A DNA stretch of 64,000 nucleotides from DATFXM01 sp035315885 (GTDB lineage: Bacteria > Acidobacteriota > Blastocatellia > UBA7656): assembly GCA_035315885.1 (NCBI GenBank), contig DATFXM010000071.1:43704-107703 (forward strand), given 5' to 3'. Below, one piece after another: positions 8,240 through 16,915 of this stretch. The position numbers and the translations under genes are program-made. The first letter of the stretch is position 1. Each line of letters opens with the position of its first letter. Below the pieces are notes generated by a model. The model made no database searches and was not told the origin of the DNA. It saw only the letters and a program-made list of their open reading frames with translations.

Positions 8240-9676
8240 TCAGACACAATCAAACTGCGACGGCGTCGAGGCGGGAAGAAAGATTCGAATTGTGAAGATG
8301 TTGTCTTTCACTTCAGCGGCTATTCTGCCGCTTAGCGCGTTTACGATCAGTTTTGCTGTTGCTAAACCAAGACCAAAGTGGACCCCCGTGTTGGTCCGCG
8401 AAGCGTCACCCCTCCAGAAACGCTCGAATACGTGTTGAGCCTGCTCTACGCTTAACTGACACCCGGAGTTCGCAACCTCAATTTCAACCGATTCACCCTG
8501 AAGTCTCGCGAACACTTCTATCCAACCATTTTCATTCGCGTATTCAACCGCGTTCGCCAACAGGATTCCCAGCGTGACCATCAGCTTGTTTCGGTCCGTC
8601 GAAAACTCCAGGTCTACAGGGACGCTGTTCTCAACTGCCAGCCCTCGCGCCAGCGTCTTATGCCTCAGTGGGCGCCACGCGCTTTCGAGGGCTTCGCTTA
8701 GTAGAAGCCGCTCAGGATGCAATGAGGCCAGGCCTCTATCCAGCCGCGACAGCTCGAGAAGGTTGTCAACCATCGTCTGTGCATGGCCTACGATGTCGAG
8801 ACTCTCACACAGTGCCTGGCGGTAGTCGTCACTCAAACGCGGGCGAGTGAGGGACACCTCCATCACCGATCGCAAACCGGCAAGCGGAGTCCTCAATTCA
8901 TGAGCAACGTCTGCTGTCAAAGCGCGTTCGCGATCGAGCGCCTCCTCGAGACGTGATAACAGGTCGTTCAGCTTATCAACAACCGGCTGCATTTCAGTTG
9001 CGATCGTATCTGAAGGAATGCGCACAGACAGATCATCTTGGCGGATCCCTGCGATTCGCGAAGCCAACGCGCCGAGCGGGCGCAGGCTCTGTCGCACTAC
9101 AACCAAACCAACAATGAGTGCGAGCAGAATCGTCCCGCCGGTGACCGTAGCCAATAATGTCCGAAGCAGCGAAACCTCGGAATCAAGGGTAGCGGTGTCA
9201 CGGGCGACTACAAGGATGAGCCTCCTGGGTGTGACTAAGCCTGTAGCCTCATCGTCGATTCTTGGCTGAAAGAAGAATGAGACGGCCCGGCCGCGCCGGC
9301 CGTCCGGCAGGCTCGCCGGTCGAAAGACGAACGAGTCAGGAGCGCCTTGAAAGCGCTCCAGGGTCGTGGCGCCGCCAAGGGAACGCGAGCGCGCCACGAT
9401 GTTGCCCCTTTCGTCCCACAGCTCAAAGTAGTCAGGGCGCTCGGCACGGTAAAACTCGGGAAGCTGACGCTCATCGGTCTCTACCGTCACTCCTTCCTCG
9501 TCCTGTTCGATGAAACTGCAGATGGTGTGTGCGGTTGAGGTGAGCACTTCATCGAAGCGGACTACAAAAGATCTTTGCAAGACCTCGTACAGAATCAACG
9601 CGAAGACGATCAGCAAGAGGGCCATTGCGCCAATCGTGCCGAGCAGCAGACGCGCTTTGATCGAACGGATCACCAC
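8240..9676 (-). CDS. HAMP-containing sensor histidine kinase
   Basis: 478 residues. Transmembrane helices at about 11-33 and 176-196 flank a periplasmic sensor region of about 140 residues. A HAMP domain (197-250), a HisKA H-box with ADVAHELRTPLAGLRS (His259) and an HATPase domain with N and G boxes (LLANAVEYANENG, HFGLGLATAK) follow. It belongs to the EnvZ/QseC-like class. Its start overlaps the upstream regulator gene by 7 bp, indicating translational coupling. It is the last gene of a four-gene minus-strand series with PepSY-like and Cys-rich secreted proteins, so an envelope or metal/redox signal is plausible (inference). Confidence 0.95.
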   Translation of the reverse strand: MVIRSIKARLLLGTIGAMALLLIVFALILYEVLQRSFVVRFDEVLTSTAHTICSFIEQDEEGVTVETDERQLPEFYRAERPDYFELWDERGNIVARSRSLGGATTLERFQGAPDSFVFRPASLPDGRRGRAVSFFFQPRIDDEATGLVTPRRLILVVARDTATLDSEVSLLRTLLATVTGGTILLALIVGLVVVRQSLRPLGALASRIAGIRQDDLSVRIPSDTIATEMQPVVDKLNDLLSRLEEALDRERALTADVAHELRTPLAGLRSVMEVSLTRPRLSDDYRQALCESLDIVGHAQTMVDNLLELSRLDRGLASLHPERLLLSEALESAWRPLRHKTLARGLAVENSVPVDLEFSTDRNKLMVTLGILLANAVEYANENGWIEVFARLQGESVEIEVANSGCQLSVEQAQHVFERFWRGDASRTNTGVHFGLGLATAKLIVNALSGRIAAEVKDNIFTIRIFLPASTPSQFDCV

Positions 9677-10344
9677 GAGCCCCCCAGAGCGTAACCTCGG
9701 CCACGCAGCGTGTGGATCAGCGGAGTCTTGCCCGGCCTCTCAATCTTCTTTCTCAGATATCCAATGTACACGTCCACTACGTTTGAATCCGCTTCGGAAT
9801 TGAACTCGTAGACATGTTCCCAGATGTCGGCACGGCTAACTACTTCTTCGGCTCGCATCGCGAGGTATTCGAGCAGTACGTACTCGCGGGGCGTAAGAGA
9901 TATCTGCTCGCCGCCGCGCCAGACTCGATGCGTCGTAGTCTCGATCTGAAGATCTTCAACTCTAATTCGTGGGTTCTTCGCGCGATAGGCGCGGCGAGCC
10001 AGCGCCCGTACGCGCGCAAGAAGTTCCTCAAATGCGAAGGGCTTGACCATATAGTCATCCGCACCCAGGTCAAGCCCTTTTATCCGGTCGGAGACAGTGT
10101 CGCGGGCAGTGAGGATAAGAACGTGCGCGCCCCGCCCCGCAGATCGCATCCCCTGTAATATCGTCAGCCCATCCAATGCCGGCAGCATCAAGTCGAGGAT
10201 CACGACGTCGTATTCGTTCTCGCGGGCATACCAGAGCCCTTCTTGCCCATTCCCCGTAACATCGACGGCGAAGCCAGCTTCCCTCAGTCCTCTGGCAACG
10301 GACCTTTGAATCGGGACGTAGTCCTCAATGAGCAGCACACGCAT
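9670..10344 (-). CDS. OmpR/PhoB-family response regulator
   Basis: 224 residues. The receiver has Glu7/Asp8, phospho-acceptor Asp51 (VVILDLMLPALDG), Thr79 and Lys101. The C-terminal winged helix (about 125-222) has LTPREYVLLEYLAMRAEEVV and the wing signature TLRGRGYALGG. It closely resembles CusR/QseB/PmrA-type regulators. The downstream kinase overlaps it by 7 bp and is its cognate sensor; upstream on the same strand lie two genes for exported proteins that could be its inputs or targets. Confidence 0.96.
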   Translation of the reverse strand: MRVLLIEDYVPIQRSVARGLREAGFAVDVTGNGQEGLWYARENEYDVVILDLMLPALDGLTILQGMRSAGRGAHVLILTARDTVSDRIKGLDLGADDYMVKPFAFEELLARVRALARRAYRAKNPRIRVEDLQIETTTHRVWRGGEQISLTPREYVLLEYLAMRAEEVVSRADIWEHVYEFNSEADSNVVDVYIGYLRKKIERPGKTPLIHTLRGRGYALGGSW

Positions 10345-10467
10345 GGTTACGTCTCCCAGCCTTCCTCAGCTAGAGAACGGTTGCGAAAGTGATTGCCAGT
10401 GACGACCCTCCGCGTCGCTTCGTTGCGCGCCCACGCACGATCGCCGGATGACCACGCATTGCTACAG

Positions 10468-11517
10468 CTAAGGCATCGGTAGGTTTGCACATCGAGAATC
10501 GAAGTTGCAGTTGACCAGTTGCAAAACCTCGCCGGTGTCGGGGTTGATTTCCATAATGAATCCGATACCGCGGGCGTAGTACTTGCGCGTGGTTTGATCG
10601 GGCTCAAGCGGTGATGAGTTCCTGGTGACAATGCAGTCATTGTGAGAGCAGAATCGCTCGGCTAGCAGTCGTGGAACGAACCGGTCGAGTTCTCGATTGC
10701 CGCCGAATGAATAGTTGATTGATAGAATCTCGGTTACGTCTTCGGCGTTGCCCAACGAGAACTCCTCGCGATAGACCCTGCCTACCGTCGGAGCAGCCAG
10801 AAAGATTATGCCACTCTTGTCTCCCTCACGCCCGTGCTTGAAGGTCCCGTCGATGCTAACCAGTTCCGGCTTTCTCGGGTTGTCACCCTCAAAGGTCTCG
10901 TAATCCTTAACCTCCTCTCCAAAGTAATGGACGGTCCCATCTTTATTCATGGCGAAATAGTCGGAGGTGTCCTCCGAGAGGTCTCCGTTCTTGAAGACCA
11001 CATCGTCGAACACGATGCAAGTTACTCCTTCGATCAGCTTGGTGCGATTGGTGGCTTCAACCGTGTTGAACTCGTCTCCGCCGCGGTATTCCCAACGAAT
11101 CCCTGGAGTCAGCGGGAAGTATTGATTCGGATGGGTCAGGTTTCTAAAGTCGGTGTCGAATGTCGCGGGGTCGATCTTCGGATCGTAGCGACCCTCATTC
11201 AGCGCGTCGCAAGCCGAAAGTCGCGCAGTGCGCTGGTCTTCACAAAGAGCGTTTCCTTCCCGTTTCGCCGACTCCACATCCTCGAGACACTGGTCGCGCT
11301 TATCCGGATCAGAGATGTTCATACAGTTTGCCTTCTGCGTGAGGCGGTTGGCGTTGACCTCCGCCTTGCACGCATCGAGCAACGTATTGGCGGTTTGGGA
11401 ACAGACATCACGAGAGCGCAGAGTGTGATTGCTCTGAGCCGCAAAGACCAACGGCATTCCGATGCTGAATGCAAGTGCCGCAATTACACGTGCCCTTGAG
11501 CTCTTAGGTGCGTACAT
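10468..11517 (-). CDS. Cys-rich secreted protein of unknown function
   Basis: 349 residues with a signal peptide (ARVIAALAFSIGMPLVFAAQ, cleavage near 27). The mature N-terminus is predicted helical with regularly spaced Cys (DVCSQTANTLLDACK, KANCMN, RDQCLED, NALCEDQ, LSACDAL), suggesting disulfide-braced helices. From about residue 130 (HPNQYFPLTPGIRWEYRGG) it becomes strand-rich, a phrase I associate with exported proteins of unknown function in soil bacteria. More Cys lie near the C-terminus (RFCSHNDCIV, LVNCNFDSRC). The RBS GAAAGGAG precedes the ATG. It lies between the PepSY-like gene and the two-component pair; a role in that signalling unit is inferred. Confidence 0.83.
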   Translation of the reverse strand: MYAPKSSRARVIAALAFSIGMPLVFAAQSNHTLRSRDVCSQTANTLLDACKAEVNANRLTQKANCMNISDPDKRDQCLEDVESAKREGNALCEDQRTARLSACDALNEGRYDPKIDPATFDTDFRNLTHPNQYFPLTPGIRWEYRGGDEFNTVEATNRTKLIEGVTCIVFDDVVFKNGDLSEDTSDYFAMNKDGTVHYFGEEVKDYETFEGDNPRKPELVSIDGTFKHGREGDKSGIIFLAAPTVGRVYREEFSLGNAEDVTEILSINYSFGGNRELDRFVPRLLAERFCSHNDCIVTRNSSPLEPDQTTRKYYARGIGFIMEINPDTGEVLQLVNCNFDSRCANLPMP

Positions 11518-11673
11518 AACGTAACTCCTTTCCTGGATGGTACGAGCTCCTAATCAGTTTCTCTGAAGATGAGACAATTTGGTTCGTTGTTCGCTCGACA
11601 TATCAACGGACAACTCGCGGGGCAGGATAAGTGCGGTTGTTTCCGACCAATCTATGGAGCGCGGGCGGCGGGT

Positions 11674-12219
11674 TCACTCTTTCTTTGACGGCTTGCCCTT
11701 CCACCTCGGACCCTCTATGACCTGACCTTCGGGTGTGACTTGAATCTCAGCAATCTGGTTACCTCTCGAGAGTTCCGCTTCGTAGACGTATCTGGGCGTG
11801 GCGAGCTGAACCACCTTGCCGTCTTTGACCTCGGCTCGAACTTCGGATTTCTCGAGTTGAGTTATTTTCGCGTTGCCGGCGCCCTTGCGAATGGCTGCCA
11901 GAGCGGGCTTGGGGACGTCTTTTGGCTGCACGATGACCGCGATGTCTATTACCGTGCCGTCTTCGGCAACCTCGATTTCTCCCTCATTCGCCTGGAACTC
12001 GATGTCGTACAGATTGACCCCCGACTCCTTCTCTACTTCCAGTTTCGCTATCTTCGCGTTGGGTCGGTTATCGGCGAGTGCCTTGGCGACTGGTGGCGGC
12101 AGGTCCGGTTTCGCTCTTTCCTTTTGAAGCTCGCTTTCATTTGTCGACCAGCCGGTTGTCACAACGCACGCGACAACCGCGGTGGTTGCTATGGCCAACG
12201 TGATACGGTCGCGTCGCAT
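11674..12219 (-). CDS. Exported protein with two PepSY-like domains
   Basis: 181 residues from the ATG at 12219; a TTG at 12225 would add two residues. N-terminal signal or anchor helix (ITLAIATTAVVACVVTTGW). Two PepSY-like units follow: PPPVAKALADNRPNAKIAKL with VNLYDIEFQANEGEIEVAED, then VPKPALAAIRKGAGNAKITQ with YVYEAELSRGNQIAEIQVTP. PepSY-like proteins are commonly exported and often lie next to two-component systems. Here the gene leads a minus-strand series ending in an OmpR regulator and HAMP kinase, which suggests a sensor accessory or a target protein. The C-terminus is basic. Confidence 0.83.
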   Translation of the reverse strand: MRRDRITLAIATTAVVACVVTTGWSTNESELQKERAKPDLPPPVAKALADNRPNAKIAKLEVEKESGVNLYDIEFQANEGEIEVAEDGTVIDIAVIVQPKDVPKPALAAIRKGAGNAKITQLEKSEVRAEVKDGKVVQLATPRYVYEAELSRGNQIAEIQVTPEGQVIEGPRWKGKPSKKE

Positions 12220-12372
12220 GTCCAATCCGTCTTCTCGAATTAAGGTCGATGCGCCCGGCGAGACTCAGCCGCAGCACACGCTACCGTGCGGCCGCGTACT
12301 TGGGCTCCCGCCGGACAGCGTTGAGTGGGATCGAGTATATTCCGAGGATGATGAGAAGATGGTGAGAACCTG

Positions 12373-12400
12373 TTGACCAATACGTCAACCGGAGTATAGT
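12373..12400 (+). promoter_or_regulatory. Candidate sigma-70 promoter of the lipoprotein gene
   Basis: TTGACC at 12373-12378 and TATAGT at 12395-12400, separated by 16 bp, about 75 bp upstream of the ATG at 12475, between divergent genes. Prediction by consensus only. Confidence 0.4.
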
Positions 12401-12474
12401 CGTCTTCGCGATCGACGCGCCGGGTTAACGGCCGGGCGCCCGCATTACCATTCTGAATCAGGTTCGGTGATTAG

Positions 12475-13092
12475 ATGAGGAGCATCATTAGAGAAGTTGG
12501 AGTAAGCTGCCTGGCGCTATTCATTGTCCTCGGTCTGGCCGCAGGGTGCGACAGCGCGGGATGCGCCCATGCCCAAAGACTGCGTGCACTCGACTGCGAA
12601 GTCCTTGCGCCAAGCGACACGAAGAGCGTTCAAGGGAAAACGCGCGCTTTGTCGGCGCTGCTCAATCTGGCTTACATCATTCCCGCCGGTGATGAAGAGT
12701 TTGGGTTGGCCGCAGGCTTGCGCCTTCGCTTCAAGAATGGCAAGCACAACGGAAAATACAGTGCTTGGATCGATAAACGCGAAGTAGCTTTTGGTGATCT
12801 CAACGGTGACGGGGCGACGGACGCTCTTGTGATTTTCAGAATTGAAGGCGCTAAACTTGGCAACCAGACCTTATGTTTTCTGGCAGTCGTACTGAACGTA
12901 GATTCCAGCCCAGTCAATCCTGCCAGCATCGAGCTCCCGGGTTGGGACATCCGATCTACGAAGATCGAGTCGGATACGATAAAGATCGAGCTAATGACGT
13001 GGGGACCTGACGATCCCCGTTGCTGCCCATCGGTGAAACAGCAACTACAATATCGCTTCGCTGGCGGGAAAATAGTCGAAGCTCGCCCTTGA
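12475..13092 (+). CDS. Putative lipoprotein with a DxNGDG motif
   Basis: 205 residues. The N-terminus has a hydrophobic core ending in the lipobox LAAGC (Cys25), so it is probably lipidated. The central part holds DLNGDGATDALVIFRIEG, resembling the calcium-binding loop of FG-GAP/VCBS-type repeats, but only one copy is present. Several Cys pairs (SAGCAHA, LDCEV, PRCCPS) suggest disulfides. No enzymatic motif is seen. The function is unknown. It is divergent from the PepSY operon and precedes a metallo-beta-lactamase-fold gene by 75 bp. Confidence 0.8.
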   Translation: MRSIIREVGVSCLALFIVLGLAAGCDSAGCAHAQRLRALDCEVLAPSDTKSVQGKTRALSALLNLAYIIPAGDEEFGLAAGLRLRFKNGKHNGKYSAWIDKREVAFGDLNGDGATDALVIFRIEGAKLGNQTLCFLAVVLNVDSSPVNPASIELPGWDIRSTKIESDTIKIELMTWGPDDPRCCPSVKQQLQYRFAGGKIVEARP

Positions 13093-13167
13093 GAAAAATC
13101 TCCTTACGATCTTGTTTGCCGTACCTTCGGTGTTTATGATAGCCGGGCCCAAGGAGGAGAGATCACG

Positions 13168-14046
13168 ATGAAACGATTAGCCGTATTGTCAGGCCTATTG
13201 GTGGCTGCTGCTCTCTCGTTGGTTTTCGCGCAGCAACAGCAACAACCGAGACCCGCAGCGGCTCTCGAAATTCAAAAGGTGAAGGACAATCTCTACGTCA
13301 TAATCGGCGGAGGCGGAAATACCGCCGCATTCATTACGGCGAATGGCGTGGTGATCGTTGACACCAAGAACCCGGGAATGGGTCCAGCCATCCTGGAAAA
13401 AGTGAAATCAGTCACGTCAAAGCCGGTGACGATGATCATCAACACCCACACACACGGAGACCACGTTGGAAGCAACAGCGCGTTTACCGGAATGGTGGAA
13501 ATAGTTGCCCACGAGAATTGCAAGACGAGCATGGAAAAGATGCCGATCTTTCAAAGCGACGAAGCCAAAAAGTTTCTTCCGGGTAAGACCTATAGCGACA
13601 AACTAAGCTTGTTGAAAGGGAACGACAAAATCGACCTCTATCACTTCGGGCGGGGACACACAAACGGCGACACGTTTGTGGTGTTCCCGGCGCTGAAGAC
13701 TATGCACTCGGGCGATATGTACGCGTTCGCCAAAGCGCTCCCGATCATCGACGTCACCAACGGCGGCAGCGGGCTTGAGTATCCCAAAAGCCTTATGAAA
13801 GCGGCCTCTGGGATTAAGGGCGTCGAGAGCGTGATTCCAGGACACAGTCCGGTGACCGACTTTGCTGCGTTTAGGGACTACGGAGAATTCATGGGCGATT
13901 TTGTCACGGCTGTCCAGCAGGCGAAGAAAGAAGGCAAGACCATCGATCAGGCCGTGACAGATTTGAAACTGCCGGACAAATACAAGGACTACAACATGGG
14001 TCGCGCAAAAGCAGCGGTCACGGCGATCTACAATGAATCGAAGTAG
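13168..14046 (+). CDS. Exported metallo-beta-lactamase-fold hydrolase
   Basis: 292 residues with a signal peptide (about 1-21, ending VFAQ). The zinc-binding motif HTHGDH occupies 94-99, with further ligands His164 (GRGHTNGD), Asp183 (HSGDMY) and His226 (IPGHSP), the full binuclear set of the superfamily. A Gln-rich linker follows the signal. The superfamily includes lactamases, lactonases and glyoxalase II-like enzymes; this general subtype cannot be given a substrate from sequence alone. The RBS AAGGAGGAGA is strong. It stands alone between a lipoprotein and a HupE-like gene. Confidence 0.92.
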   Translation: MKRLAVLSGLLVAAALSLVFAQQQQQPRPAAALEIQKVKDNLYVIIGGGGNTAAFITANGVVIVDTKNPGMGPAILEKVKSVTSKPVTMIINTHTHGDHVGSNSAFTGMVEIVAHENCKTSMEKMPIFQSDEAKKFLPGKTYSDKLSLLKGNDKIDLYHFGRGHTNGDTFVVFPALKTMHSGDMYAFAKALPIIDVTNGGSGLEYPKSLMKAASGIKGVESVIPGHSPVTDFAAFRDYGEFMGDFVTAVQQAKKEGKTIDQAVTDLKLPDKYKDYNMGRAKAAVTAIYNESK

Positions 14047-14199
14047 CGAAAGCAGTGTCGCTGCGTTGACTAACGATCCCTGCCGTCTTAAGGACGCCAG
14101 TTTAAACGTGCCGCGCTGCTTGTTCACAGTCAGGTTCGCGGGTTGAACTCCATTGATCTTCGGGACGTCGCTGGACATTTGTAAGCCCACTGGTTCCGT

Positions 14200-15345
14200 A
14201 TGCAGAGCGGGCGAGTCTTGTCGATACTCAACCCAGTAGGTAGCAAACCAACCGCGCGGCTCAGGTTAGGCCGCGCGGCTTTGCGTTTTGCAGTCCTCGG
14301 ATTGTCTCTCCTCGCAATTTTCGTCTTCTCCATTCACGCTCATCCGATTCCATTTAGTTATCTTGACCTCAGGATCAACGGCGGACGTATCGATGGCACA
14401 CTGACCGCGCACATAGTCGACCTCGCACATGACCTGAACATCGAACCGCCCGAGCTGCTGATGGATCCGGATGTCGCACAATCGTTGAAGAACGATATCG
14501 CTCAGATCGTAATACCGCGGCTTATTGTCCTTGCCGATGGCCAGCCGATCGAGCTGGAGTTGTCGCGAGTCGAGCCAATTCCTGATCGCCAGGCGTTGGC
14601 CTGCGATTTGCGCTTCAATACAAGCAGCAGACCCGGAACACTGAGAATACAGTGCGAGCTTTTTCAGTACGATCCTGAACATCAGACCTTCCTCAACGTG
14701 TACGAAGACGACAGGCTGCTTCACCAGGAGATCTTCACTCAGGGACATCAGATGTTCGTTTATTACCTGGGGGGCGGTCAGGGAAAGATATCGGTCATCA
14801 AGCAGTTCGTTGTGCGAGGTATCCATCACATCTTTACGGGCCCGGATCATATTCTGTTTATCACAGGGCTGTTGTTGATGGGTGGAAGCTTGATGCGACT
14901 GCTTAGAATCGTGACTGCATTCACGATTGCCCACAGTGTGACGCTTTCGCTCGCGGCGCTAAACGTGGTCAACCCTTCGCCTCGACTGATTGAACCGGCG
15001 ATCGCATTGAGCATTATCTACGTCGGCATAGATAACCTGATGGCGGGCGAACGTGGGCGCGATGTGCGCGCGTGGATAGCTCTCTTTTTCGGTTTCGTGC
15101 ATGGGTTCGGCTTTGCCGGAGTGTTGAAAGAGTTCGGTCTGCCCAGCGAGGCTCTCGGGTGGTCGTTGTTCTCATTCAACCTCGGCGTAGAGATCGGACA
15201 GGCGTGCATCGTTATAGTTGTTGCTTCTCTGATGGCATTGTTGCTGAAGAAAAAAGAGACTCTGACGCGACAAGTAGTGGTAGCGGGCTCCGTTTGTGTG
15301 ACCTTGGCAGGAGTCTACTGGTTCATCCAGCGAGTGTTTTTCTGA
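14200..15345 (+). CDS. HupE/UreJ-family membrane protein
   Basis: 381 residues from ATG 14200, although that start lacks a clear RBS. The true start could be the TTG at 14281, just past a strong hairpin (14252-14278), giving MRFAVLGLSLLAIFVFS as signal peptide. The extracytoplasmic N-domain (HPIPFSYLDLRINGG to about residue 200) is followed by six or so membrane helices with conserved His motifs: GIHHIFTGPDHILFITGLL, IAHSVTLSLA and FGFVHGFGFAGVL. These mark HupE/UreJ_2 proteins, some of which transport nickel or cobalt. No hydrogenase or urease genes are nearby, so the metal role is unproven. Confidence 0.85.
   Translation: MQSGRVLSILNPVGSKPTARLRLGRAALRFAVLGLSLLAIFVFSIHAHPIPFSYLDLRINGGRIDGTLTAHIVDLAHDLNIEPPELLMDPDVAQSLKNDIAQIVIPRLIVLADGQPIELELSRVEPIPDRQALACDLRFNTSSRPGTLRIQCELFQYDPEHQTFLNVYEDDRLLHQEIFTQGHQMFVYYLGGGQGKISVIKQFVVRGIHHIFTGPDHILFITGLLLMGGSLMRLLRIVTAFTIAHSVTLSLAALNVVNPSPRLIEPAIALSIIYVGIDNLMAGERGRDVRAWIALFFGFVHGFGFAGVLKEFGLPSEALGWSLFSFNLGVEIGQACIVIVVASLMALLLKKKETLTRQVVVAGSVCVTLAGVYWFIQRVFF
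14252..14278 (+). terminator. Strong GC hairpin (terminator or attenuator) near the HupE start
   Basis: CCGCGCGGC and GCCGCGCGG form a perfect 9-bp stem with a 9-nt loop, followed by CTTTGCGTTTTG, a T-rich but imperfect tail. It lies about 200 bp after the hydrolase gene and inside the first 27 codons of the long HupE reading frame. Confidence 0.5.
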
Positions 15346-15591
15346 CCACCGCTCTAGTCCGGGATCTCTTCCGGGGATCGCGGATCGGTTAATCCTCTGT
15401 TCATCTTCAAACGCTAAAATGTTAGGTCTCACTTCGCATTGCCGAGTACCGTCGACCATCCAGCCAGCATTCTGTTCAAAACTAGCGTGTGGCCATCGAA
15501 GGCAGACGCGTTACAGTTGCCGGGCCGGTTTAACGCGGTAGCCAATCGCCGCCTGGCGAACTGACATTTCTCGAAGGGAGGGAGAGTGTTT

Positions 15592-16602
15592 ATGCCGAAA
15601 TGCTTGTTCATGATGCTGTGTGTTTCAGCACTGACGCTTCAAGCCACCACGCATTATAAAGTTGAGACCCGTTATCCAGTACCGGGTAACGGCGGCTTTG
15701 ACTACATCATGATCGACGAGCCGACTCGCAGGCTCTACGTCTCGCACGGTATGCAGGTCGATGTGGTGGACGCCGACAACGGCAAACTAGTGGGCACAAT
15801 TCCCGATACGCCCGGAGTCCACGGCGTCGCCATCGCCGCGGAGTTCAAACACGGGTTCACCAGCAATGGCGCCGAGTCGAAAGTCTCCATGTTCGATCCG
15901 GCTACTTTGAAATTGATCAACAAGATCGATGTAGGCAAGGGGCCGGACGGGATCTACTACGATCCGAGGACTAAGCGTGTCTTCACCAACAACCATGGGT
16001 CTCACGATGTCAGCGCCATTGATGCAAAGACGGGCACTGTCGTCGGCACAGTGAAATTGGAAGGAGACGGCGAACAGGCGATCATCGGCGCCGACGGGTT
16101 GATTTATGTAAACAGCGAGGACAAATCGGAAGTCGTGGTCTTTGACCCGCAGACCCTCGAGGTCAAGAAGCGCTTTCCGATTGGTGTAGCGAAAACGCCT
16201 ACCGGACTCGCCTACGACGGGAAAACGAATCGTCTGTTCATCGGCTGCCGCAACGAACCGAAGATGGTCGCAATGGATGCGTCAACCGGAAAGGTAATTG
16301 CGAGTTTGCCTATTGGGAGAGGCGTGGACTTCGCTGGCTTCGATGCCCAAAGTAAACTCATCTTCTTTTCGTGTGGCGACGGAACATTGAACATCTTCCA
16401 CGAAAAAACCGCTGACCAATACGAAGACGCGGGGGCAGTCAAAACACAGCCAAGCGCGAAGACGATGGCTTTTGACCCGAAAACAAAGAAGGTGTTTCTT
16501 TCGGCCGCTGAGATTATCGAGACACCCGCGAGCGATCCTTCTCAGCGCCCACAGCGTCGCATAAAACCCGACTCGTTTGTGATCCTCGTGGTGGGCAAGT
16601 AA
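15592..16602 (+). CDS. Exported YncE-like beta-propeller protein
   Basis: 336 residues from the ATG at 15592; GGGAGGGAG lies 8-9 bp before it, too close to the upstream GTG at 15586. A short signal peptide (CLFMMLCVSALTLQA) leads into seven-bladed-propeller-type repeats: RRLYVSHGMQVDVVDADNG, KRVFTNNHGSHDVSAIDAK, GLIYVNSEDKSEVVVFDPQ, NRLFIGCRNEPKMVAMDAS, KLIFFSCGDGTLNIF. The pattern of surface strand plus 'D-x-x-T-G' turn is typical of YncE/40-residue YVTN-type proteins. Such proteins are usually periplasmic or surface-bound; the partner is unknown. Confidence 0.9.
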   Translation: MPKCLFMMLCVSALTLQATTHYKVETRYPVPGNGGFDYIMIDEPTRRLYVSHGMQVDVVDADNGKLVGTIPDTPGVHGVAIAAEFKHGFTSNGAESKVSMFDPATLKLINKIDVGKGPDGIYYDPRTKRVFTNNHGSHDVSAIDAKTGTVVGTVKLEGDGEQAIIGADGLIYVNSEDKSEVVVFDPQTLEVKKRFPIGVAKTPTGLAYDGKTNRLFIGCRNEPKMVAMDASTGKVIASLPIGRGVDFAGFDAQSKLIFFSCGDGTLNIFHEKTADQYEDAGAVKTQPSAKTMAFDPKTKKVFLSAAEIIETPASDPSQRPQRRIKPDSFVILVVGK

Positions 16603-16652
16603 GCGGTTGCTGTTTTGTCTGGGTGAACTTGCTGCTGCAGACACCCTGAGGA

Positions 16653-16790
16653 ATGGCACATCGGCTAGCGCGCGTGCTGAACACGACGCCCGACGTCTGG
16701 ATGAACATGCAGGCCGCTGTCGATGTGTGGGTCGCACTCGATGCGAACGCTAAGGGCTATCAGAAGATCAAACCCCTGAAGGGAGCCTAG
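16653..16790 (+). pseudogene. Remnant of a HigA-type antitoxin (C-terminal part)
   Basis: A 45-codon frame reads MAHRLARVLNTTPDVWMNMQ, then AAVDVWVALDANAKGYQKIK, closely matching the end of HigA/VapI-family antitoxins (ALRLAKxxGTTPEFWLNLQ, then DLW). A stop codon (16647) lies just upstream in frame. The neighbouring frame gives GELAAADT, the expected preceding ADTALRL region, so a frameshift or indel separates them. No helix-turn-helix N-terminus and no HigB toxin are present. This looks like decay of a former toxin-antitoxin locus; a short functional peptide is unlikely. Confidence 0.6.
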
Positions 16791-16915
16791 GAAGTCACCA
16801 TCAAGAAGGAAGATCCGTTGCCAGCCGAAAATGTCGCGCCGAATGCGAGCGGTCCCTCGCTACGTTATCCCGGCCTACACAACATTCGGACTCTCTTAGT
16901 TACCGCTTCGATTGG

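Noticed and set aside
10347..10640. 97-residue minus-strand frame with a CxxC
   Set aside because: It overlaps the end of the Cys-rich secreted gene in another frame; no start signal or family.
14047..14251. Cobalamin or NiCo riboswitch before HupE
   Set aside because: I could not match conserved core motifs with confidence; only the hairpin at 14252 is supported.
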